DNA from: Alphaproteobacteria bacterium | Lineage (GTDB): Bacteria; Pseudomonadota; Alphaproteobacteria; Rhodobacterales; Rhodobacteraceae | Direction of reading: 5' to 3' | DNA length: 64,000 bases | NCBI GenBank assembly: GCA_030429105.1 | Contig: JAUIDE010000008.1 | Coordinates: 16,239-80,238 of the forward strand | Part shown: one piece after another, positions 1 to 9,787 of the stretch | Layout of the letters: each line of letters begins with the position of its first letter | How positions within the stretch are numbered: position 1 is the stretch's first letter | Translations under genes and position numbers: made by a program | Notes under the pieces: generated by a model | What the model was told of the DNA's origin: nothing | The model's input: only the letters and a program-made list of their open reading frames with translations | Databases searched by the model: none

Positions 1-48
1 GTGCCCGCCCGTCCCCCCCGCGGCGATGACGAGAAGCCGCCCGCTCAT
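1..48 (-). CDS. murG: MurG N-terminus (partial, runs off window start)
   Basis: Reverse complement of 1-48 reads MSGRLLVIAAGGTGGH, the MurG glycine-rich N-terminal motif; follows ftsW with 4-bp overlap. Confidence 0.9.
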   Translation of the reverse strand, partial: MSGRLLVIAAGGTGGH

Positions 49-1205
49 CGCCGGCCGAGCCTGTCCGTCACATGGTCCTGCGGCCGGCGGCGCGTGAGCG
101 AGAGGAGGAGGCCCATCGCGATGCCGGAGGCGAGCATGGAGGAGCCGCCATAGGAGATGAAGGGCAGCGTCATCCCCTTCGCGGGCAGGAGCGTGAAGGT
201 CACGCCGATGTTGATGAAGGCCTGCACGCCGAAGAGCACGGCGAGCCCGGCGCCGGCGACGCGGGCGAAGGCGTCCCGCTCCCGCATCAGGCGGGTCAGC
301 GCGCGGAGCGTGACGAAGAGATAGAGCCCGATCACCGCGACGCAGAACAGGAGCCCGTATTCCTCCGCCGCCACCGCCATGACGAAATCGGTATGCGCGT
401 CCGGCAGGGACCATTTCACCGACCCTTCCCCGGCGCCGACGCCGAAGAGCCCGCCCTTCTGGATCGCGGTGGTGGCGTAGCCGATCTGGCTCGTCGGGTC
501 GATCTCGGGCGCGAGGAAGTCGTCGATCCGGCTCGCGACATATTCGAAGTTCGTGTAGGCGAACCAGACGAGGCCGACGCCGAGCCCGACGAAGCCGACG
601 ATGAGGAGGATCGGCGCGCCCCAGGCGAAGAACATCGCCCCCCAGGCGGCGACGACGAGCAGCGCCTGCCCGAAATCCGGCTGGATCGCCAGCGAGGCGA
701 CGACGGCGAGCGTCACGAGGAAGGACATGGCGACGCCCGGCGGCCCGCCGGGCCGGAGCGCCGCCGCCATCATCCATCCGGTCAGCACGGCGAGGCCGGG
801 CTTCAGGAACTCGGAGGGCTGGACGGAGATCCCGAAGGAATACCAGCGCACCGCGCCCTTGCCGAAATCCGTGCCGAAGGCGGGCAGGAACAGCACCGCG
901 ACGAAGGCGAAGAGGAAGAGCCGCACGCCGTTCCGCCGCGCCTGATCCGGCGGCATGACCGAGATCGCGACGATGACGGCATAGGCGACGACGGCGAAGA
1001 CGACATGGCGCGTGACGAAATAGAAGGGCGGCAGGCCCCGCTTCTCCGCCAGCGGCACCGAGGCGGCGAAACTCATCAGGAGCCCGACGAGGATCAGGAG
1101 CGCGAGCGCGCCGAGCGAGAGCTTGTCCACCGTCCGCCACCAGCGGCCGAGGATCGACGGGTCGCCATAGCCGGCCGGCGCGGCGTGGTAGCTGATATCG
1201 GTCAT
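45..1205 (-). CDS. ftsW: Peptidoglycan polymerase / cell division protein FtsW
   Basis: 386 aa multi-TM SEDS protein (QPSEFLKPG, LPFISYGGSS motifs), dcw context. Confidence 0.95.
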   Translation of the reverse strand: MTDISYHAAPAGYGDPSILGRWWRTVDKLSLGALALLILVGLLMSFAASVPLAEKRGLPPFYFVTRHVVFAVVAYAVIVAISVMPPDQARRNGVRLFLFAFVAVLFLPAFGTDFGKGAVRWYSFGISVQPSEFLKPGLAVLTGWMMAAALRPGGPPGVAMSFLVTLAVVASLAIQPDFGQALLVVAAWGAMFFAWGAPILLIVGFVGLGVGLVWFAYTNFEYVASRIDDFLAPEIDPTSQIGYATTAIQKGGLFGVGAGEGSVKWSLPDAHTDFVMAVAAEEYGLLFCVAVIGLYLFVTLRALTRLMRERDAFARVAGAGLAVLFGVQAFINIGVTFTLLPAKGMTLPFISYGGSSMLASGIAMGLLLSLTRRRPQDHVTDRLGRR

Positions 1206-2599
1206 GCGCCCCCCTCGACGATGCGGCGGGCGGCCTCGCGGAAGGCGTCGCCCCGCGCCTCGAAATCCCGGAACTGGTCGAAACTCGCGCAGGCGGGGGA
1301 GAGGAGCACCACGTCCCCCGGCTCCGCCTCCGCCGCGGCGAGGGCGAGCGCGGCGGCGAGGTCGCCGCAGAGCGCGTGCGGATGGCCGCCCAGCGTCTCC
1401 GCGAAGGCCGGCGCCGCCTGCCCGATCAGATAGGCCTTCGCCACCCGGGGAAAGAGCGGCGCGAGCGGCGCGATCCCCCCCTCCTTCGGCACGCCGCCCG
1501 CGATCCAGCGAATGCGATCATAGGTCAGGAGCGCCTTCTCCGCCGCGTCCGCGTTCGTCGCCTTCGAATCGTTGACGAAGCGCACGCCCTTCGCCTCGCC
1601 AACCAGCTCCAGCCGGTGCGGCAGGCCGGGGAAGCTCCGCATCCCCGCCTCGATCGCCTTCGGCCCGAGTCCGAGCGCGCGGAGCGCGGCCCAGGCGGCG
1701 CAGGCGTTCTGGTGGTTGTGCGCCCCCGGCAGCGCCTTCGCCTCGCGGAGGTCGAAGGCGGCGGCCTGCTTCGCGCCGTCCCATTCCGTTAGGTGGTTGC
1801 GGTTCATGAAGATCGCGCGGCCCGGCCCCTTCAGCTTCGCGCCTGCGGAGACGCGGGTGAGGCGCGCGCCGTCCTCCGATGGGTCGTCCGTCGCCGCGGC
1901 GAGGAAGCGGCCGAAATCGTCGTCCACCCCGATCACCAGCGCCTCCGGCGCGCCAAGCTCAAAGAGCCTGCGCTTCGCCGCGAAATAGCCGCCGAGGCCG
2001 CCGTGCCGGTCGAGATGGTCGGGCGAGAGATTGAGGAAGACGGCGACATCCGGCGCCAGCGTCCGCGCAAGGTCGGTCTGGTAGGAGGAGAGCTCGAGGA
2101 CGATCGTCTCCCCGTCCGCCGGCGGGTCGAGGTCGAGGACGCCGCGGCCGATATTGCCGCCCATTTGCCGGGGGCGCCCCGCGGCGCCGAGAACGTGGTC
2201 GATCAGCGCCGTCGTCGTCGACTTCCCGTTCGAGCCGGTGACGGCGACGATCCGCACCCGCGCGCCCGTCATCTGCACGGCGCGGAAGAAGAGCGAGACG
2301 TCATTGTCCACCAGCGCGCCCGCCGCCCAGGCCGCGCGGATCGCCGGATGCGCGTCGGGCGGGAGATGCGGCACGCCGGGGGAGACGACGAGGAGGGGAA
2401 TGTCCGCCCAGGGCTTCTCCCGCGTCAGGTCCTCCACCGCGAAGCCCTCGGCCTCGGCCGCCGCCCGCGCGGCCTCTCCGTCATCCCAGAGCACGGGCTG
2501 CGCCTCCCCCGCCCGGAGCGCGCGCGCCGCGGCGAGGCCGGAGCGGCCGAGCCCGAGCACGCCGACGCGGCGGCCCTCGTATCCGCGCACGGCGATCAT
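1202..2599 (-). CDS. murD: UDP-N-acetylmuramoyl-L-alanine--D-glutamate ligase
   Basis: Internal start MIAVRGYEGRRVGVLGLGRSG; VTGSNGKSTT P-loop; the longer ORF to 3250 is an N-terminal artefact. Confidence 0.95.
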   Translation of the reverse strand: MIAVRGYEGRRVGVLGLGRSGLAAARALRAGEAQPVLWDDGEAARAAAEAEGFAVEDLTREKPWADIPLLVVSPGVPHLPPDAHPAIRAAWAAGALVDNDVSLFFRAVQMTGARVRIVAVTGSNGKSTTTALIDHVLGAAGRPRQMGGNIGRGVLDLDPPADGETIVLELSSYQTDLARTLAPDVAVFLNLSPDHLDRHGGLGGYFAAKRRLFELGAPEALVIGVDDDFGRFLAAATDDPSEDGARLTRVSAGAKLKGPGRAIFMNRNHLTEWDGAKQAAAFDLREAKALPGAHNHQNACAAWAALRALGLGPKAIEAGMRSFPGLPHRLELVGEAKGVRFVNDSKATNADAAEKALLTYDRIRWIAGGVPKEGGIAPLAPLFPRVAKAYLIGQAAPAFAETLGGHPHALCGDLAAALALAAAEAEPGDVVLLSPACASFDQFRDFEARGDAFREAARRIVEGGA

Positions 2600-3213
2600 G
2601 CGCGCCTCCAGCGGCGGCGCAGGAAAGCGGCGGCTCCGGCGAGAAGGCCGAGGCCGGAAAGGCCGGCGACGAAGGGCGCGGCTGAGGCTCCGACGGCGCG
2701 CGCGAGGAGGACATCGGGGGAATAGGGGGAGACGGGGAAGACCGAGGCCGACCGGCAGAGCCTCATCCCGACATCCGGCGGGACTGCATCCGAGCCGGGG
2801 GGCGTCGCCTGCACGGGAAGAGCGGGCGCATCGTCGCGCACGGCCGTCTCCGGCAGGTTGAAGACGAAGCGGTAGGGGCCTTCGCCAAGGTCGGGTCGCC
2901 CCACCGGCACGTATGTCGGCGATGAACGTAGCGCCAGGCGCCATTCCGGCCGCCTTTCCCCCCTCACTGTCCGGATGGTTTCGACCAGAATAACCCAGGG
3001 CCGCCCGAATATCTCGCCGCCATGCCAGATCTCGTTTCGCACGACGCTCCTGACGAAGCCGACGATCTCGACCTCGCCTTGCCGCTTTTCGTCGCCGCCC
3101 GCGCCGATCCATTTCGGTTTGCGCAATTCGTCCGCCGTGATCTTGCAGGTATAGGCCTGCGCCGAAGTCGCGGAGAGGAGAGTGGTGACTGCGAAGACGG
3201 CCCGCGCGATCAT
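2596..3213 (-). CDS. Hypothetical exported protein inside the dcw cluster
   Basis: 205 aa, signal peptide MIARAVFAVTTLLSATSAQAYT, C-terminal TM segment; ATGA overlap with murD. Confidence 0.75.
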   Translation of the reverse strand: MIARAVFAVTTLLSATSAQAYTCKITADELRKPKWIGAGGDEKRQGEVEIVGFVRSVVRNEIWHGGEIFGRPWVILVETIRTVRGERRPEWRLALRSSPTYVPVGRPDLGEGPYRFVFNLPETAVRDDAPALPVQATPPGSDAVPPDVGMRLCRSASVFPVSPYSPDVLLARAVGASAAPFVAGLSGLGLLAGAAAFLRRRWRRA

Positions 3214-3380
3214 GCCTGGCCCTCCCGCCCCTTCGCCCGCGCCGCCTCAAGCCGCGCTTCCTCCCGCTTCGCCTCCTCCCGCGCGCGGAGGAGCCGCGCG
3301 ACCGCCTCGCCGAAGGGCGCGGGCCTCGCGGCGCGGAGCTTCAGCCAGAGGCCGGCGATCCAGGGGGAGGCGACGCTCAT
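3210..3380 (-). CDS. Small basic hypothetical protein (56 aa)
   Basis: [56 protein letters not shown]; start overlaps mraY stop, stop overlaps next start. Confidence 0.6.
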   Translation of the reverse strand: MSVASPWIAGLWLKLRAARPAPFGEAVARLLRAREEAKREEARLEAARAKGREGQA

Positions 3381-4468
3381 CACCGCAGCTTCAGCGAGGC
3401 GAGCCCGATGAGGGCGAGGATCAGCGCGATGATCCAGAAGCGGATCACCACGGTCGGCTCGCGCCAGCCCTTCTGCTCGAAATGATGGTGGATCGGCGCC
3501 ATGCGGAAGACGCGCTTGCCGGTCAGCTTGAAGCTCGCGACCTGCACGATGACCGAGACCGCCTCCAAGACGAAGAGCCCGCCGATCACGGCCCAGACGA
3601 TCTCGTGCTTGATCGAGACGGCGATGGCGCCGAGCGCGCCGCCAAGGGAAAGGCTCCCGGTGTCGCCCATGAAGACCATCGCGGGCGGCGCGTTGTACCA
3701 GAGGAAGCCGAGCCCGCCGCCGATCAGCGCCGCGGCGAAGACGGTGATCTCCCCCGTCCCCGCCACATAGTGGATCTGGAGATATTCGGTGAAATCCGTC
3801 CGCCCGACGACATAGGCGATGACGCCGAGCGAGCCCGCGGCGATCATCACCGGCATGATGGCGAGGCCGTCCAGCCCGTCCGTCAGGTTCACGGCGTTCG
3901 CGCTGCCGACGATGACGAACATCGCGAAGGGGAAGAAGAGGAGCCCGAGCGGGATCAACACCTCCTTGAAAACGGGCACGGCCAGCTGCGTCTGGAGCGG
4001 CTCCGGCTGAAGGGTCGTCGCCCACCAGGAGGCGAGGGCGGCGATGGCGAAGCCGATGGCGAGCCGGTGCCGGCCCGAAAAGCCGCGATGCGTCTGCTTC
4101 GTCACCTTCAGATAGTCGTCCACGAAGCCGATCGCGCCGAAGCCGAGCGTGACGAAGAGGACGAGGAGGACGAAGCCGTTGTCCATCCGCGCCCAGAGAA
4201 GCGTCGAGACGACGATGGCGGCGAGGATGAGCACGCCGCCCATGGTCGGCGTCCCGGCCTTTTCGAGGATGTGGCTCGCCGGCCCGTCGGAACGGATCGG
4301 CTGCCCCTTGCCCTGCATCCGGCGCAGCCCGTCGATGATCGGCCGCCCGAAGAGGAAGCCGAAGACGAGCGCGGTGAAGAACGCGCCGCCCGCGCGGAAG
4401 GTGATGTAGCGGAAGAGGTTGAAGACGTCCCCGCCGGTCGAGAGCGGGGTGAGGAGTTCATAGAGCAT
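3380..4468 (-). CDS. mraY: Phospho-N-acetylmuramoyl-pentapeptide-transferase
   Basis: 362 aa, [26 protein letters not shown] motifs. Confidence 0.97.
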   Translation of the reverse strand: MLYELLTPLSTGGDVFNLFRYITFRAGGAFFTALVFGFLFGRPIIDGLRRMQGKGQPIRSDGPASHILEKAGTPTMGGVLILAAIVVSTLLWARMDNGFVLLVLFVTLGFGAIGFVDDYLKVTKQTHRGFSGRHRLAIGFAIAALASWWATTLQPEPLQTQLAVPVFKEVLIPLGLLFFPFAMFVIVGSANAVNLTDGLDGLAIMPVMIAAGSLGVIAYVVGRTDFTEYLQIHYVAGTGEITVFAAALIGGGLGFLWYNAPPAMVFMGDTGSLSLGGALGAIAVSIKHEIVWAVIGGLFVLEAVSVIVQVASFKLTGKRVFRMAPIHHHFEQKGWREPTVVIRFWIIALILALIGLASLKLR

Positions 4469-5908
4469 TCAGGCCTCTCCCCCTTCCGGCGCGGCGGCGC
4501 CCATGCGCTTCACCGCCGCCGCCACGGCGGCCATCTTCGAGCCGAGCGAGCCCTTCACCATGGCGACGTCGCCGGCGTCAAGCTTCCGCCCCGCCGCCTC
4601 CGCGAGTTCGGCGGAGGAGGGGAACCACTTGCCCCGCTTCTCCGCCGGCAGCGCCTCATGGAGCGCGCGCATCAGCGGCCCGCAGGTATGGACGACATCG
4701 ACCCCGGCGATCTCCTCGCAGGAAGCGAGGCCGGCGTGCATCGCCTCCGCCTCCGGCCCGAGCTCGAGCATGTCGCCGAGGAAGGCGACGCGGCGGCCCT
4801 TCGCGATCCGGCCGATATCGTCCTCCGGCTTGGCGGCGGAGAGGACGGCGAGCGCCGCGCGCATGGAGACCGGGTTGGCGTTGTAGCTTTCGTCGATCAG
4901 CGTCACCCCGCCGTCGATCCCGCCCGCGCCGAGCGCGATCCGCCAGCGCGAGCCGCGGCCCTCCGGCGGGGCCCAGCCGCCGAGCGCGAGCGCAGCGCGC
5001 GCCACGTCCGCCCCCGCCGCCTCCGCCGCCGCGAGCGCGGCCAGCGCGTTCATCGCGAGATGCCGGCCCGGCGCGCCGATCTTGAAGATGAGCGGACGGC
5101 CATGGAGGCTCGCCCGCACCACCGTCGCCGGCCCGGCGAGCCGCGCGCCTTCGAGACGCGCCTCCGCCCCCTCCGCCGCGCCGAAGCGGAGGATGCGGGC
5201 GCCCTTCGCCCGCGCCGCCGCTTCGAGCCGCGCGAAATGCCGGTTGTCCACGTTCAGGACGGCGAGCCCGCCCTCCGCCAGTCCCTCGAAGATCTCCGCC
5301 TTCGCGTCCGCGATCCCCTCCTCGTTCGCGAAATTCTCGAGATGGACGGCCTCCACGGTCGTGATGATCGCGATGTCCGGCCGCACGAGGCGGGAGAGGG
5401 GCGCGATCTCCCCCGCATGGTTCATGCCGAGTTCCGCGACGATGAAGGCCGCGCTCCGCGGCGCCCGCGCCAGCGTCAGCGGCGCGCCCCAGTGGTTGTT
5501 GAAGCTCTTCTCCGCCGCATGGACCTCCCCCGCCGTCGCGAGGCAGGCGCGCAGCATCTCCTTCGTTCCCGTCTTGCCGACCGAGCCGGTGACGCCGATG
5601 ACCTTCGCGCCCGAGCGCGCCCGCGCCGCCGCGGCGAGCCCGCGGAGCGCGGCCAGAACGTCCTCCACGATCAGGAGCGGCGCGCCCTTCGGCAACCCCT
5701 CCGGAATGCGGGAGACCATCGCGGCGGCGGCCTCGGCGGCGAAGGCGGCGGCGACGAAATCGTGCCCGTCCCGCTGGTCCGCCAGCGCGACGAAGAGATC
5801 GCCGCGGGCGAGCGAACGGCTGTCGATGGAGACGCCGGAGGCGGAGAAAGGCGCCGTCGCCCGCCCGCCCGTCGCGGCCTCCGCCTCTTCCGAAGTCCAG
5901 AGCGTCAT
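4469..5908 (-). CDS. murF: UDP-N-acetylmuramoyl-tripeptide--D-alanyl-D-alanine ligase
   Basis: Mur ligase VTGSVGKTGTKEM, SFNNHWGAPLTL motifs; position between mraY and murE. Confidence 0.95.
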   Translation of the reverse strand: MTLWTSEEAEAATGGRATAPFSASGVSIDSRSLARGDLFVALADQRDGHDFVAAAFAAEAAAAMVSRIPEGLPKGAPLLIVEDVLAALRGLAAAARARSGAKVIGVTGSVGKTGTKEMLRACLATAGEVHAAEKSFNNHWGAPLTLARAPRSAAFIVAELGMNHAGEIAPLSRLVRPDIAIITTVEAVHLENFANEEGIADAKAEIFEGLAEGGLAVLNVDNRHFARLEAAARAKGARILRFGAAEGAEARLEGARLAGPATVVRASLHGRPLIFKIGAPGRHLAMNALAALAAAEAAGADVARAALALGGWAPPEGRGSRWRIALGAGGIDGGVTLIDESYNANPVSMRAALAVLSAAKPEDDIGRIAKGRRVAFLGDMLELGPEAEAMHAGLASCEEIAGVDVVHTCGPLMRALHEALPAEKRGKWFPSSAELAEAAGRKLDAGDVAMVKGSLGSKMAAVAAAVKRMGAAAPEGGEA

Positions 5909-7401
5909 GGCGCCGCCTCCCCGTTCAGCGCGGCGACCGCGGCGCGGGCGATTTCCGCGTCGTCGAAGGGATGCGTCACGCCCATGATCTCCTGCCCGGT
6001 CTCATGCCCCTTTCCCGCGATGAGAAGGCGGTCTGACGGCGACAATGAGTCGACGCCGCGGAGAATGGCCTCCGCCCGGTCCCCCGCCTCCTCCGCGCCG
6101 GGGCAGCCCGCGATCACCTCGGCGCGGATCGCGGCCGGGTCCTCGCTCCGGGGGTTGTCGTCCGTCACGATCACCACATCGGCTCCGGCGGCGGCCGCGC
6201 GGCCCATCTCCGGCCGTTTGCCCCGGTCCCGGTCCCCGCCCGCGCCGAAGACGACGACGAGCCGCCCCGGCGTGTGGAGCCGGAGCGCGGCGAGCGCGAC
6301 AGCGAGCCCGGCGGGCGTATGGGCGTAATCGACATAGACCGCCGCGCCGTTCGCCCGCGTCGCGACCCGCTCCATCCGGCCCCGGACGCCGACGAGCGCC
6401 TCCATCGCGCCGAACACCGCCTCCGGCTCCTCGCCGGCCCCGATGGCGAGCCCCGCCGCCGCCATTGCGTTGAGCCCCTGGAAGCCGCCGACGAGGCCGA
6501 GCCGCACGCGCCGCGGCGCGCCCCGCCATTCGAGGTCGAGACTCTGCCCCTCGGCGTCGAACCGCGCGTCGATCAGGCGAAGGCCCGGCGCCGCCTCCCG
6601 GTCCCGCCCGTAGGGAATGACCTCGGCGCGCCGCGCGGCGCGGAAGGCTTCCGGGAAGCAGGCCTCGTCCGCGTTGATCACCGCCGCCGCGCCCTCCGGC
6701 AGCACTTCGGAGAAGAGCCGGAGCTTCGCGGCGAGATAGGCCTCGAAGGTCTCGTGATAGTCGAGATGGTCGCGGCTGATATTGGTGAAGGCCGCCGCGG
6801 AGAGCCGCGCGCCGTCCACCCGATGCTGCGCGAGCCCGTGGCTCGACGCCTCCATCGCCGCATGGGTCACGCCCTCCGCCGCCAGCGCGGCGAGGAGGCG
6901 GTGGAGCGCCACCGGGTCCGGCGTCGTCATCGCCGGGGCGGGAATGTCCGCCCCCTCCACGCCGACCGTGCCAAAGCTGGCCGCGCGGCGGCCGAGCGCG
7001 GCGAAGATCTGCCGCGCGAAGCTGGCGACCGAGGTCTTGCCGTTGGTCCCCGTCACGGCGACGAGCGTTTCTGGCTGCGCGCCGAAAAAGGCCGCGGCGG
7101 CGAGGGCGAGGCGGCGGCGCGGCTCGGGGTCGATCAGGAAGGGGACAGGCCAGGAGCCGATATCGGCCTTCGCCCGCTCCGCCCCCGCCTCGTCCGCCAG
7201 CACCGCCGCGGCGCCCATCCGGACCGCGTATTGCGCGAATTCCGCGCCGTCGAGCCGCCCGCGGAGCGCGGCGAAGAGGAAGCCCGGCCTCACCTCCCGG
7301 CTGTCCGCCGTCAGCCCCGCTATGGCGAGATCGGGCGCGGGCGCGGGACCGCGATGCGCCAGCCCCGCGAGGCCGAGCGCTCCGAGCGTCCGCCCGCTCA
7401 A
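5905..7401 (-). CDS. murE: UDP-N-acetylmuramoyl-tripeptide synthetase
   Basis: VTGTNGKTS, DYAHTPAGL, VFGAGGDRDRGKRPEMG, DDNPRSEDP motifs. Confidence 0.95.
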   Translation of the reverse strand: MSGRTLGALGLAGLAHRGPAPAPDLAIAGLTADSREVRPGFLFAALRGRLDGAEFAQYAVRMGAAAVLADEAGAERAKADIGSWPVPFLIDPEPRRRLALAAAAFFGAQPETLVAVTGTNGKTSVASFARQIFAALGRRAASFGTVGVEGADIPAPAMTTPDPVALHRLLAALAAEGVTHAAMEASSHGLAQHRVDGARLSAAAFTNISRDHLDYHETFEAYLAAKLRLFSEVLPEGAAAVINADEACFPEAFRAARRAEVIPYGRDREAAPGLRLIDARFDAEGQSLDLEWRGAPRRVRLGLVGGFQGLNAMAAAGLAIGAGEEPEAVFGAMEALVGVRGRMERVATRANGAAVYVDYAHTPAGLAVALAALRLHTPGRLVVVFGAGGDRDRGKRPEMGRAAAAGADVVIVTDDNPRSEDPAAIRAEVIAGCPGAEEAGDRAEAILRGVDSLSPSDRLLIAGKGHETGQEIMGVTHPFDDAEIARAAVAALNGEAAP

Positions 7402-9197
7402 AACCGCGCCCTCGCGGCCGCTCCGGCCGCATCCGCCGGGTCGAGCGGCGCCGGCGCCGGGCGGATGCCGAGCACTGGGGCGATGCGGCGGACGGCGAGC
7501 CCCGCGGTCGGCGCCGCCGTCCAGCCCGCGGTGCGCCAGGTCCGCCCGTATTTGAAGGTCGAGGCCTCGTCGAGCGTCACCACGATCACATAGCGCGGGT
7601 CCGACATCGGGAAGGCGCCGGCGAAGGTGGTGATGTTCCGCCCGCCGTCATAGCCGCCCGCCGAGGGCTTCTCCGCCGTGCCGGTCTTGCCGCCGACCTC
7701 GTAGCCCGGAACCTCGGCGAGGTTCGCCGTGCCCTTCTCCTCCGCCACCACGGCGCGCAGCATCTCGCGCAGATGGCGGGAGGTCTGGGCGGAGATCACG
7801 CGGTCCGCCTCCGTCGGCGCCGGCGCGCCGGGGATCAGCGTCGGCTTCACCTTCAGCCCGCCGTTCAGCAGCGTCGCATAGGCCGCGGCGAGGTGCAGCT
7901 GCGTCGCGGCGAGGCCGTGGCCGTAGGAGATCGTCATGGTCGAGAGCTGGCTCCAGTTCGCCGGATAGAGCGGCTGGCCGAGCCGCGCCTCCGCGATCTC
8001 CACCGGCGTGGGGGAGAGGAGCCCGAGGGAGTCCAGAAACGCCTTCTGCCGCTCCGCGCCGATGGCGATGGCGACGCGGGCTGTGCCGACATTGGAGCTT
8101 TCCACGATCACGTCGCGGAGCGACATCTGCGGCGGCATCTTGTGGAAGTCGCTGATGCGGAACCTGCCGACGCGGAGCGGCCCCGTCGTGTCGATCATGG
8201 TTTCCGGGCCGTAGAGGCCGAGCTCCATCGCCTGCGCGGCGGCGAAGGTCTTGAAGGTGGAGCCGAGCTCGAACACGCCCTCCGCCGCCCGGTTCATCAT
8301 CGGGCGCGTCTTGGCCACCACGGGGTCGCGCGTGTCAGGCCGCGCGTTCGGGTCGAAATCGGGCAGGGAGACCATCGCGATGACCTCCCCGTTCCGCGCG
8401 TCCATCAGCACGGCGGAGGCGGCGATGGCCTTGAAGTCGCGCATCGCGGCCTCCAGCACCTCCGTCATCGCCGTCTGCGCCGCAAGGTCGAGGGAGATGC
8501 GGAAGGGCTCGCCGGCGCGCGCCGGGTCCCGCAGCGCGTCGTCGAGCCGCCGCTCGACGCCGGCGAGGCCGACGAGCTCGGCATGGTCGACGCCCTCCGC
8601 CCCCACGGTCGCGCCGCCGAGGACATGCGCGGCGATGCGCCCGGCGGGGTAGATGCGCGTCTCCCGCCGTCCGAACTCGACGCCGGGGAGGCCGAGATCA
8701 TGCACGGCCTGCTTCTCCGCCGGGCTCGCCGGCCGCTTGATCCAGACGAACTTGCGGCCGGGCGCGAAGCGGGCGCGGAGCGTCTCCTCCCCGACGCCCG
8801 GGAGCGCGGAGGCGAGAAGCTGCGCGGCCTCCGCCGCGTCGATCCCGGCGCGGGCGGCGACCTCGGGATGCGCGTAGATCGCCCAGGTCGGCAGGTTGGC
8901 CGCGAGGAGCCGCCCCTCCCGGTCCACGATCGGCGCGCGCTCCGCCAGCGGCGGCCCGCCCGCCACCTCCAGCGCCGGCTCCTCAGGCTCCGCGACGGCG
9001 GTGAGCGCCATCTGGCCGGCGAGCGTTGCGTAGCCAAGCGCGAAGCAGCCGGCGACGAGCCAGAGCCGCCATTCGGCGAGGTCGGCGCGCGCCTTGCGCC
9101 GGGCCTCCCGCGCATTCTCGCGCTTTTTCGCGCGCTGCGCGATGCGCTCCGCGCCCTGGTCGCCGAGAACGCGGATGAGCTCGTCGCGCCGCGTCAT
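7398..9197 (-). CDS. ftsI: Peptidoglycan D,D-transpeptidase FtsI (PBP3)
   Basis: 599 aa, class B PBP, ELGSTFKTF (SxxK), SSN, KTGTAEKP motifs. Confidence 0.94.
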   Translation of the reverse strand: MTRRDELIRVLGDQGAERIAQRAKKRENAREARRKARADLAEWRLWLVAGCFALGYATLAGQMALTAVAEPEEPALEVAGGPPLAERAPIVDREGRLLAANLPTWAIYAHPEVAARAGIDAAEAAQLLASALPGVGEETLRARFAPGRKFVWIKRPASPAEKQAVHDLGLPGVEFGRRETRIYPAGRIAAHVLGGATVGAEGVDHAELVGLAGVERRLDDALRDPARAGEPFRISLDLAAQTAMTEVLEAAMRDFKAIAASAVLMDARNGEVIAMVSLPDFDPNARPDTRDPVVAKTRPMMNRAAEGVFELGSTFKTFAAAQAMELGLYGPETMIDTTGPLRVGRFRISDFHKMPPQMSLRDVIVESSNVGTARVAIAIGAERQKAFLDSLGLLSPTPVEIAEARLGQPLYPANWSQLSTMTISYGHGLAATQLHLAAAYATLLNGGLKVKPTLIPGAPAPTEADRVISAQTSRHLREMLRAVVAEEKGTANLAEVPGYEVGGKTGTAEKPSAGGYDGGRNITTFAGAFPMSDPRYVIVVTLDEASTFKYGRTWRTAGWTAAPTAGLAVRRIAPVLGIRPAPAPLDPADAAGAAARARF

Positions 9198-9787
9198 CGG
9201 TCCACCCTCTCGCGGGCGGGCGAAGGCGCGCCGCGCGCTGCGGTCGCGTCCGGCTGCGGCGCGGGGGCCGGGGCGGGCGCGGCGACGAAGGCCGGCGCCG
9301 GGGCGACGGCGGGAGCCGAGGCGGGGGCGGGCTTCGGCGCCGCGCCGCGCTCGGGCTCCGCCCGAATGGCGGCCGTCTCGACTCTGCCCGAAGCCGCGCC
9401 CGCGGCGGGCTCACGCGCGGGCGCGGACCGGCGCGGCGCGGCCTCGCCGGGGAAGAGCGCGTCGAGATCGATCAGCGCGACCGGGTCCATCCCGTCATCC
9501 GGCTCGATCAGCGGCGCCTCGGCCGTCTCGCCGAAGCGCTCCGGCGTCAGCGGCTCGAGCCCGAGCGGCTGCCCGTGCGCCGCGACGAGCGCCGAGAGCC
9601 GGTCCGGCGCGTTGAGCCAGGCCCATTCGGCGCGCAGCACCGCCAGCGCCTCCCGCTCCGCCGCGATGTCCCGGTTGAGCCGGGCCACGTCGCGCAGCGC
9701 GTCCTTCGTCCGGTAGGTGACGGAGAAGGACCAGGAGGCGACGGCGACGAGCGCGGCGAAGGCGAAGAGATGGAGGACCCAACGCAT
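9194..9787 (-). CDS. ftsL: FtsL-like cell division protein with long Ala/Pro-rich C-terminal tail
   Basis: Short N-term, single TM, coiled coil (LNRDIAAEREALAVLRAEWAWLNAPDRL), between rsmH and ftsI. Confidence 0.75.
   Translation of the reverse strand: MRWVLHLFAFAALVAVASWSFSVTYRTKDALRDVARLNRDIAAEREALAVLRAEWAWLNAPDRLSALVAAHGQPLGLEPLTPERFGETAEAPLIEPDDGMDPVALIDLDALFPGEAAPRRSAPAREPAAGAASGRVETAAIRAEPERGAAPKPAPASAPAVAPAPAFVAAPAPAPAPQPDATAARGAPSPARERVDR

Noticed and set aside
72-1433. 453-aa plus-strand ORF
   Set aside because: Antisense shadow of ftsW; composition R/E/D/H/G-rich with no domain
2600-3250. N-terminal extension of the murD ORF
   Set aside because: Overlaps the 205-aa exported protein in another frame; MurD homology begins at MIAVRG
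3182-6328. 1048-aa plus-strand ORF
   Set aside because: Antisense to mraY/murF/murE; Arg/Asp/Glu-rich low-complexity translation typical of shadow ORFs in high-GC DNA
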